From: Candidatus Omnitrophota bacterium
GTDB lineage: Bacteria > Omnitrophota > Koll11 > Gygaellales > Profunditerraquicolaceae
NCBI GenBank assembly: GCA_028712045.1
Contig: JAQTRA010000061.1
Span: 1-6,138, forward strand
Direction: 5' to 3'
Length of the DNA stretch: 6,138 bases
The notes under the pieces: model-generated
What the model was told of the DNA's origin: nothing
Seen by the model: the letters and a program-made list of their open reading frames with translations, nothing else
Databases searched by the model: none
Translations under genes and position numbers: made by a program
Shown: positions 1-5,017 of the stretch, in pieces
Numbering within the stretch: the first letter of the stretch is position 1
Layout of the letters: each line of letters begins with the position of its first letter

Positions 1-93
1 GGTATGGATGAACTTCAGAAAGCTGTAGATAGATATATCGCCAAGATTGATGAACTTCTGAAAAATAAGGAAAAAGAAGTTCTGGAATTTTAG
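1..93 (+). CDS. frr: Ribosome recycling factor, C-terminal fragment
   Basis: Only the last 30 codons and the TAG stop (91-93) are present; the gene begins before the window. Ribosome recycling factor works with EF-G in the cytoplasm to split the post-termination ribosome. The visible piece, running from MDELQKAVDRYIAKIDELL to the final KEKEVLEF, is the last part of the long C-terminal helix of the three-helix bundle. It matches the family pattern of a DDxQKLTDxxIxxI-like stretch followed by a KExEL(M/L)xF ending. In many bacteria frr closes the rpsB-tsf-pyrH-frr group, so those genes may lie just upstream, which is inference. Two hairpins follow the stop codon directly. The fragment is short, but its ending is characteristic. 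Confidence 0.88.
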   Translation, partial: GMDELQKAVDRYIAKIDELLKNKEKEVLEF

Positions 94-104
94 CCCGCAA
101 GGGC
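93..104 (+). other. Short GNRA-loop hairpin overlapping the frr stop
   Basis: GCCC-GCAA-GGGC forms a 4-bp all-GC stem closed by a GCAA tetraloop, a very stable loop class in RNA. Its first G is the last base of the frr TAG stop. It abuts a second, longer hairpin, so the frr transcript would end in two stacked stem-loops. A role in 3'-end protection or processing is inference; the structure itself is read directly. Confidence 0.45.
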
Positions 105-142
105 ACACCCGCGCAATACTTATTAGCGCGGGGTGTAATTTT
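105..142 (+). terminator. Candidate weak intrinsic terminator after frr
   Basis: ACACCCGCGC (105-114) pairs with GCGCGGGGTGT (126-136), giving 10 bp with one bulged G around an 11-base AT-rich loop. It is followed by AATTTT (137-142). The stem is GC-rich like a rho-independent terminator, but the T run is only four bases and ends immediately before the tRNA-Lys gene. It may therefore end or attenuate the frr transcript, or be a processing site between the mRNA and the tRNAs. I see no convincing new promoter between it and the tRNAs, which favours at least partial read-through. Confidence 0.45.
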
Positions 143-215
143 GGGCCTCTAGCTCATCCGGTAGAGCACCACACTTTTAATGTGGTTGTGCCGCGTTCGA
201 GTCGCGGGAGGCTCA
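143..215 (+). tRNA. tRNA-Lys (anticodon TTT)
   Basis: A complete cloverleaf can be drawn. The acceptor GGGCCTC (143-149) pairs with GAGGCTC (208-214), with one G-T wobble. The D stem is GCTC/GAGC. The anticodon stem CCACA/TGTGG encloses loop CTTTTAA (174-180), with anticodon TTT at 176-178 reading AAA/AAG lysine codons. The variable loop is 5 bases, and the T arm CCGCG-TTCGAGT-CGCGG spans 191-207. The discriminator is A215. The 3' CCA is not encoded (the next bases are ATAA), so it must be added by a nucleotidyltransferase. It is first of a three-gene tRNA cluster. Confidence 0.97.
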
Positions 216-248
216 ATAAATTCAAGCATCAGGAAGTGGCCCTTTTAT

Positions 249-333
249 GGGCGGATGGTGAAATTGGCAGACACGATAGCCTTAGGAGCTATTGGGGCAA
301 CCCTTGGAGGTTCAAATCCTCTTCCGCCCACCA
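249..333 (+). tRNA. tRNA-Leu (anticodon TAG), CCA encoded
   Basis: This is a class II tRNA. The acceptor GGGCGGA (249-255) pairs perfectly with TCCGCCC (323-329). The D arm carries AAATTGGCAGAC as in bacterial leucine tRNAs. The anticodon stem ATAGC/GCTAT encloses CTTAGGA (281-287), with anticodon TAG at 283-285 for CUA/CUN codons. A long variable arm (about 293-305, GGG-CAA-CCC) marks it as Leu-type. The T arm is GGAGG-TTCAAAT-CCTCT (306-322), with one wobble. The discriminator is A330, and CCA is encoded at 331-333, unlike the two neighbouring tRNA genes. Confidence 0.97.
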
Positions 334-361
334 AGTTCTTAAGGTGACTAAATTAGAAAAC

Positions 362-435
<74 letters not shown>

Positions 436-455
436 TTTATTCGGCAAATTATTTG

Positions 456-462
456 AAAGGAG
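456..462 (+). promoter_or_regulatory. Ribosome binding site fixing the IIA start
   Basis: AAAGGAG lies 6 bases before the ATG at 469. A second in-frame ATG at 478 (Met4) would sit 15 bases away, too far for good initiation, so the upstream ATG is chosen. Confidence 0.8.
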
Positions 463-468
463 CAGTAA

Positions 469-939
469 ATGCAGATAATGGATTTTCTTTCTAAGAAGGC
501 GATTATCACCGATATAAAATCCACCCGGAAGGAAGACGTAATTAAAGAAATGGTGGATCTTTTAATTGAAGCTGGAGATGTTGAGAAACGCAACCGCAAC
601 AAACTTATTGATGCCCTTATGTCTCGAGAGGCTTTGGGATCAACTGCAATCGGTCAAGGCATAGCTATCCCACACGCAAAATGTGATTGTGTAAATAAAC
701 TAGTCGCTGCTTTTGGCCTCTCCAAGAAAGGCGTAGATTTCGATTCTTTGGATGGGGAATTGGCTTTTATTTTCTTTCTACTTGTGGCCCCGCAGGATTC
801 CGCTGGCCCACACCTTAAGGCATTAGCCAGGATATCGCGTCTTTTAAAAGATAAGTATTTTCGCGATACCTTACGTGCTTGTGTCGACGAAAAATCTGTA
901 ATTAAAATAATTACGCAGGAAGACGAAAAAAAGATTTGA
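469..939 (+). CDS. ptsN: PTS IIA protein, PtsN/fructose-type (regulatory IIA)
   Basis: This 156-residue single-domain protein is of the EIIA fructose/mannitol/nitrogen family. It accepts phosphate from HPr on a histidine in the cytoplasm. The signature is clear: SREALGSTAIGQGIAIPHAK (about residues 52-71), with His69 as the phosphorylated residue. The opening MDFLSKKAI and the conserved P-HLKAL-ISRLLKD helix (about 114-128) also fit. The length matches stand-alone PtsN (about 150-165 residues) and there is no attached IIB or IIC domain. No sugar permease is nearby, whereas HPr and EI genes lie about 1.3 kb and 1.6 kb downstream, so a regulatory role like the nitrogen PTS is inferred. A sugar-specific IIA whose partners lie elsewhere remains possible. 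The gene follows tRNA-Gly and is separated from yvcK by 86 bases containing a hairpin. Confidence 0.88.
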   Translation: MQIMDFLSKKAIITDIKSTRKEDVIKEMVDLLIEAGDVEKRNRNKLIDALMSREALGSTAIGQGIAIPHAKCDCVNKLVAAFGLSKKGVDFDSLDGELAFIFFLLVAPQDSAGPHLKALARISRLLKDKYFRDTLRACVDEKSVIKIITQEDEKKI

Positions 940-941
940 TC

Positions 942-990
942 TACAAGAGGCCTGCTTTCTTGAGCTGTTAAAGAAGGCGGTAATCTTGTA
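942..990 (+). other. Long imperfect hairpin between ptsN and yvcK
   Basis: An outer stem TACAAGA (942-948) pairs perfectly with TCTTGTA (984-990). After a 3x3 internal loop, an inner stem of about 10 bp forms between CTGCTTTCTT (952-961) and AAGAAGGCGG (971-980), with two or three G-T pairs. The loop is 9 bases (962-970). It begins three bases after the ptsN stop. No T run follows, so it is not a classical intrinsic terminator. It may stabilise the 3' end of the ptsN mRNA, be a processing site, or bind a protein. The function is unknown. Confidence 0.45.
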
Positions 991-1016
991 TTGAAAATAT
1001 AAATAAGGCAGATAAT
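986..1016 (+). promoter_or_regulatory. Possible promoter before yvcK
   Basis: GATAAT (1011-1016) resembles a -10 box. Candidate -35 boxes are TTGAAA (991-996, spacer only 14) and TTGTAT (986-991, spacer 19); neither spacing is ideal. Initiation about 7 bases after the -10 would fall near 1023, almost at the yvcK ATG. The evidence is weak and depends on AT-rich sequence. Confidence 0.25.
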
Positions 1017-1025
1017 TTCGTTAAA

Positions 1026-2267
1026 ATGAAAAAACTTCCTGTTGGTATTTTAAAATGGTTTTATCCGGGCATGGGTATTAAGCGCTGGATCGGCTTAAGT
1101 ACTTTTGGCGTGGTTCTTTTAATTTTAGGCACCGTTAACCTGCGTAGTGAAGAATTTTGGGGCATTCAGTTTTTGGATGCGGTGGTGGTAATCTCCGGAA
1201 TTATAATTTTAATCCTGGGCATTAAAAGGATGATGCGCTCTTTTATTGCTGTTTTTGCTCCGGCGTCCCGGGGTACGGAGTTAGTCGATATTTTGTATCA
1301 AAAAAAACAATTAAGCCGCGGCCCGCGCATTGTTGCGGTTGGCGGTGGTACCGGTTTATCGGTTTTGCTCAGCGGGTTAAAAGTATATTCTTCGAATATT
1401 TCAGCTGTGGTTACCGTAGCTGATGATGGCGGGTCTTCCGGGCGCTTAAGGCAACAATTTGATGTTTTACCGCCTGGTGATATCCGCAACTGTTTAGTGG
1501 CTCTGGCTGATGCGCCGGAGCTTTTACGGGATCTTTTCCAGTTTCGTTTTGATAAGAATTCAGAGTTTTCCGGGCATTCTTTCGGGAATCTTTTTCTTAC
1601 GGTAATGACGCGCTTAACCGGTGATTTTGAAAAAGCCATTAAAGAAACCAGTAAAGTTTTGGCTTTACGCGGGCAGGTTATCCCTTCTACTTTAGGTAAT
1701 GTGCAACTGGTCGCCTATTATCAGGATGGTTCAAAAGTAGTAGGGGAAGATCTAATCCCTAAGGCGTTAAAGAAGATCAAGAAGGTCAGCCTTACGCCTA
1801 TGGAATCACAGGCTACGCCGGATGCTTTAAAAGCGATTAAAGAAGCGCAGATTATTGTTTTGGGCCCGGGTTCTTTGTATACCAGCATAATCCCCAATCT
1901 TTTGGTTAAAGAAATAACTGATGCGATCGCGCAATCCGAAGCAGTTAAGGTTTATGTTTGTAATGTGATGACCCAGCCGGGAGAAACAGACGGGTATACT
2001 GTTTCGGACCATATCCAGGCTTTGATGGACCATAGTTGCGCCCGGATAATCGATTACTGTGTGGTAAATAATGGCGAGGTGCCCGCGGAGGTACTTGAGC
2101 GTTATCTTCATCAGAGTTCACATTTTGTAGTTAATGACCGCAAGAAGATTGAAAGCATGGGTTGCCGTGTGGTCGAAGAAGATTTCAGCATGATTCAAAA
2201 CGGGGTAATCCGGCATGATCCGGAAAAGCTGGCAAAAATAGTTTTAAGTTTTATTGAAGAAATATAA
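1026..2267 (+). CDS. yvcK: YvcK/CofD-like regulator with N-terminal membrane anchor
   Basis: This 413-residue protein has two parts. Residues about 21-38 and 49-67 are two hydrophobic segments flanked by Lys/Arg, predicted membrane helices. From about residue 99 comes a YvcK (gluconeogenesis factor) domain, related to the 2-phospho-L-lactate transferase CofD fold. Visible motifs are VGGGTGLS (105-112), ADDGGSSGRLR (132-142), PPGDIRNCLVALA (149-161), GHSFGNLF (183-190), LGPGSLYTSIIPNLL (279-293) and NVMTQPGETDGYTVSDH (313-329). In Bacillus subtilis YvcK binds UDP-sugars and is needed for growth on gluconeogenic substrates and for normal wall synthesis; no enzyme activity is firmly assigned. 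Soluble homologues are about 320 residues, so the extra length is the anchor. The start at 1026 has no good ribosome binding site (AAGG is 17 bases away), but no better in-frame start is seen and the anchor would be lost by starting later. ptsH follows after 2 bases. Confidence 0.92.
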   Translation: MKKLPVGILKWFYPGMGIKRWIGLSTFGVVLLILGTVNLRSEEFWGIQFLDAVVVISGIIILILGIKRMMRSFIAVFAPASRGTELVDILYQKKQLSRGPRIVAVGGGTGLSVLLSGLKVYSSNISAVVTVADDGGSSGRLRQQFDVLPPGDIRNCLVALADAPELLRDLFQFRFDKNSEFSGHSFGNLFLTVMTRLTGDFEKAIKETSKVLALRGQVIPSTLGNVQLVAYYQDGSKVVGEDLIPKALKKIKKVSLTPMESQATPDALKAIKEAQIIVLGPGSLYTSIIPNLLVKEITDAIAQSEAVKVYVCNVMTQPGETDGYTVSDHIQALMDHSCARIIDYCVVNNGEVPAEVLERYLHQSSHFVVNDRKKIESMGCRVVEEDFSMIQNGVIRHDPEKLAKIVLSFIEEI

Positions 2268-2269
2268 AT

Positions 2270-2539
2270 ATGGCTATAATTAAAAAAGAACTTATCGTAA
2301 AAAATAAACAGGGTTTGCATGCCCGGCCGGCGGCTTTGTTTGTACAGATCGCCAATAAATTTAATTCGCGCATTACCGTGCGCCGGGATGCTGAAGAGGT
2401 TAATGGTAAGTCGATTATGGGTATTCTGATGTTGGGAGCGGAAAATGGCAGCCTGATTGTTATTGAGGCAGATGGCCAGGATGCAGATTTGGCTTTAGCG
2501 GAATTAGAAAAGCTGATTAATAGCGAGGAAGAGTTATGA
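2270..2539 (+). CDS. ptsH: HPr phosphocarrier protein
   Basis: This 89-residue protein is HPr, the small cytoplasmic carrier that moves phosphate from enzyme I to IIA proteins. The active site QGLHARPAAL places the phosphorylatable His17 next to Arg19. A second motif, NGKSIMGILML (about 45-55), carries Ser48, the equivalent of Ser46 in Gram-positive HPr, which HPr kinase/phosphorylase modifies for catabolite control. Keeping both sites suggests HPr kinase occurs elsewhere in the genome (inference). Length is normal. The gene begins 2 bases after the yvcK stop with only a weak purine-rich GAAGAAA ahead of it, suggesting translational coupling. Its TGA stop overlaps the ptsI ATG by four bases (ATGA). 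NPr, the nitrogen-PTS form, is an alternative name that sequence alone cannot exclude. Confidence 0.95.
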   Translation: MAIIKKELIVKNKQGLHARPAALFVQIANKFNSRITVRRDAEEVNGKSIMGILMLGAENGSLIVIEADGQDADLALAELEKLINSEEEL

Positions 2540-4266
2540 TTCAGTTAAAGGGAATCGCTGCCGCTAGTGGAATAAGTATTGGCCCGGTTTATAAACTGGG
2601 TAAGGAGGAGTTTGTTGTCGCCTCAAGCTCAATTACCTGGGAAGAAATCCCTCTGCAGATTCAGCTTTTTGAAGAAGCATTAATTAAAACCCGCCGCGAA
2701 ATTATTGAACTCCAGAAAAGAATCAGTACGGATATGGGCCAGGAGGAAGCGCAGATTTTTGATGCGCATCTTTTGGTTTTGGAAGACCGTATGCTCATTG
2801 AAGAGGTGATCTCGCGCCTTAAAAAAGAACAGATCAATGTCGCTTTTATTTTTTCCGAGGTTTTAAAAAAATATATCAGTGTTTTTTCGAAAATAGAAGA
2901 TGAGTACCTTAAAGAGCGCATTGCCGATATTAATGATGTCGGTAAAAGGATATTAAGAAATCTTCTGGGCAAAGAAAAGAAGAGCCTGGCCGATTTAAAA
3001 GAGCGGGTGGTTATTGTCGCCCATGATTTGTCTCCGTCGGACACTGCGGCGTTATATAAAGAGAATGTGGCTGCTTTTGTTACCGATATCGGCGGCAAGA
3101 CTTCGCATACGGCAATTATGGCTAAAAGCCTGGAGATACCCGCGGTGGTCGGTTTAGAAGGGATCACCGCTAAAGTTGCGCCGGGAGATATCCTGATTGT
3201 TGACGGCTCAACAGGTATCGTAATCATTAACCCGGATGAGCGTACGCTTAGGAATTATGAACAGGAACTGGAGAAATTAAAAGGCGTAGCGGATATATTT
3301 TTATCGGTCAAAGACCTTCCGGCAGTTACTACTGATGGCCGGACAGTATTGATTAATGCGAATATCGAATTTCCTGATGAAGTCCCGTCAGCAAAGTTGC
3401 ATGGCGCTGAGGGAATCGGGTTGTACCGTACGGAGTTCTTTTATATGAACCGCAAGGATTCTCCTACGGAAGAAGAGCATTATCAGGCTTATAAATATGT
3501 TGCTGAAGAAATGAATGGGCATTCGGTGGTTATCCGGACTTTAGATTTGGGCGGGGATAAATTTTTATCACAGTTTAAGATTCCCCAGGAGATGCAGCCG
3601 TTTTTAGGCTGGAGGGCAATCCGGTTTTGTTTGGCCCGGCCGGATATATTTAAACTGCAATTGCGCGCGATTTTAAGGGCTTCGGCGCATGGTAATCTAA
3701 AACTTATGTATCCGATGATCTCCGGAATAGAGGAGTTGCAGCAAGCGAATAAGCTTTTAGCTGAAGCCAAAGATGAATTAAGGCAGAAGAGCCTGAATTT
3801 TAATGATCAGATCGAAGTCGGGGTAATGATTGAAGTTCCATCGGCTGCGATGACCGCCGATATTTTAGCTAAGGAAGCAGATTTTTTCAGTATTGGGACT
3901 AATGATCTCATCCAGTATTCTTTGGCGGTCGATCGGGGTAATGAAAAGGTGGCTTATCTTTATGAACCGGCGCATCCGGCGGTATTAAGGCTGATTAAGA
4001 TTGTTATTGATGCAGCGCATGAGGCTAAAATTAAGGTAGCGATGTGCGGAGAGATGGCCGGTGAGCCGTCTTTAGCCCTTATACTTTTGGGGTTAGGTTT
4101 AGATGAATTTAGTATGCCACCGCAAGTTATCCCGGAGTTAAAATATATTATCCGTTCTATCGGATTTAAGGCTACTCAGGAGATTGCTAAAAAAGCTTTA
4201 GAGCTTTCCACTGGCACAGAGATAGAAGAGTTTGCCAGAAATAAATTAGCGGAGATCTTAAAATAG
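2536..4266 (+). CDS. ptsI: PTS enzyme I (PEP-protein phosphotransferase)
   Basis: Enzyme I autophosphorylates from phosphoenolpyruvate and passes the phosphate to HPr; it works as a cytoplasmic dimer. At 576 residues it has the normal length (E. coli 575) and lacks the GAF domain of the nitrogen-PTS enzyme PtsP. Order: N-terminal segment starting IKLG-like at LKGIAAASGISIGPV (4-18), HPr-binding helical region, phosphohistidine domain with GGKTSHTAIMAKS (186-198; His191), then the PEP-binding barrel. Barrel residues visible are Arg298 (GLYRTEFFYM), Arg334 (IRTLDLGGDK), PFLGWRAIR (355-363), Glu433 (MIEVPSA), Asp457 (GTNDLIQY) and the catalytic Cys504 (AMCGEMAG). All key residues are intact. GAGGAAGAG (2525-2533) inside ptsH is its ribosome binding site, and the ATGA overlap with ptsH implies coupled translation. 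Confidence 0.97.
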   Translation: MIQLKGIAAASGISIGPVYKLGKEEFVVASSSITWEEIPLQIQLFEEALIKTRREIIELQKRISTDMGQEEAQIFDAHLLVLEDRMLIEEVISRLKKEQINVAFIFSEVLKKYISVFSKIEDEYLKERIADINDVGKRILRNLLGKEKKSLADLKERVVIVAHDLSPSDTAALYKENVAAFVTDIGGKTSHTAIMAKSLEIPAVVGLEGITAKVAPGDILIVDGSTGIVIINPDERTLRNYEQELEKLKGVADIFLSVKDLPAVTTDGRTVLINANIEFPDEVPSAKLHGAEGIGLYRTEFFYMNRKDSPTEEEHYQAYKYVAEEMNGHSVVIRTLDLGGDKFLSQFKIPQEMQPFLGWRAIRFCLARPDIFKLQLRAILRASAHGNLKLMYPMISGIEELQQANKLLAEAKDELRQKSLNFNDQIEVGVMIEVPSAAMTADILAKEADFFSIGTNDLIQYSLAVDRGNEKVAYLYEPAHPAVLRLIKIVIDAAHEAKIKVAMCGEMAGEPSLALILLGLGLDEFSMPPQVIPELKYIIRSIGFKATQEIAKKALELSTGTEIEEFARNKLAEILK

Positions 4267-4267
4267 A

Positions 4268-5005
4268 ATGAAAGCGCTGATTTTAGCTGCGGGTTATGCC
4301 ACGCGGCTTTATCCTTTGACTAAGGAATTTCCCAAACCTTTGCTGGAAGTTAAGGATCGGCCGATTATAGATTATATTCTGGATAAATTAGACGCGGTTT
4401 CCTCTATTGATGAGATTTTTATTGTGACTAACAGTAAATTCATCAGTTTTTTCCGGAAATGGGTAAAATCAGTTAAATCATCTAAAAAAATTACTTTAGT
4501 GGATGATTTAACTAAGAATAACCAGGATAGGTTAGGGGCTATCGGAGATATAAATTTTGTGATAAAAAATAAAAAGGTCTGTAAAGATCTTTTGGTGGTC
4601 GGAGGGGATAATTTGTTTAGCGGCCCTTTAAAGGGGTTTTTGGATTCGGCCAAAAAAAATATTTGTTCGGTAAATATCGGCTTGCATAAATTAAAACACA
4701 AAATTGATGCCAGCCGTTATGGCGTGGTTAAATTGAATAATCAAAATAAAGTAGTTAGTTTTGAAGAGAAGCCTAAGCATCCGAAAAGCTGCCTGGTAGC
4801 CATGTGTTTATATTTTATCCCCAAAGATCTTCTGGGCCTAAGCAAAAAATATGCGCAAGAGAAGAACAAGCAGGCAGATGCTACCGGAGGTTATATTGCC
4901 TGGCTTAAAGATACGGTAGATGTTTATGGGTATATATTCAAAGGTTCTTGGTTTGATATCGGAGATTATAAGTATTTAAACGCGGCAAAAGAAATATTTG
5001 CCTAA
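4268..5005 (+). CDS. Sugar-1-phosphate nucleotidyltransferase family protein
   Basis: This 245-residue single-domain enzyme is of the NTP_transferase (GT-A-like) family, which makes NDP-sugars from NTP and sugar-1-phosphate. The nucleotide-binding signature LAAGYATRLYPLT (7-19) is followed by PKPLL with Lys23. GGDN (112-115) supplies the metal-binding Asp114. SRYGVV (149-154), EEKP (166-169), a TGGYIAWL stretch (206-213) and a final GSWFDIGDYKYLNAA (226-240) are standard for the family. There is no C-terminal left-handed beta-helix, so it is not a bifunctional GlmU-type acetyltransferase. Substrate is not readable from sequence; glucose-, mannose- or other hexose-1-phosphate forms are all possible. 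It starts 1 base after the ptsI stop, with GGAG (4251-4254) 13 bases upstream, so it is surely co-transcribed with the PTS genes. A link to envelope polysaccharide supply is inference. Confidence 0.88.
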   Translation: MKALILAAGYATRLYPLTKEFPKPLLEVKDRPIIDYILDKLDAVSSIDEIFIVTNSKFISFFRKWVKSVKSSKKITLVDDLTKNNQDRLGAIGDINFVIKNKKVCKDLLVVGGDNLFSGPLKGFLDSAKKNICSVNIGLHKLKHKIDASRYGVVKLNNQNKVVSFEEKPKHPKSCLVAMCLYFIPKDLLGLSKKYAQEKNKQADATGGYIAWLKDTVDVYGYIFKGSWFDIGDYKYLNAAKEIFA

Positions 5006-5008
5006 CTT

Positions 5009-5015
5009 GGAGGAG
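5009..5015 (+). promoter_or_regulatory. Strong ribosome binding site of metK
   Basis: GGAGGAG sits just before the ATG at 5018, within the 12-base gap after the nucleotidyltransferase stop (5003-5005). It is the best Shine-Dalgarno sequence in the window and supports independent, strong initiation of metK. The gap is too small for a riboswitch or terminator. Confidence 0.8.
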
Positions 5016-5017
5016 TC

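Noticed and set aside
436..455. TTTTATT after tRNA-Gly as a terminator
   Set aside because: The T run directly follows the tRNA acceptor stem, which is not a separate hairpin, and is interrupted by A after four T; ptsN more likely shares the transcript.
2661..3227. Long minus-strand open frame of 188 codons antisense to ptsI
   Set aside because: It lies wholly within a gene with intact catalytic motifs, is Ser/Ile-rich with no recognisable domain, and reflects codon composition of the sense strand. The minus-strand frames at 1298-1639, 1827-2111, 3489-3770, 4372-4701, 5105-5320 and 5509-5691 are dismissed for the same reason.
5003..5017. SAM riboswitch or separate promoter for metK
   Set aside because: Only 12 bases separate metK from the preceding stop and they are taken up by the ribosome binding site; no room for an aptamer.
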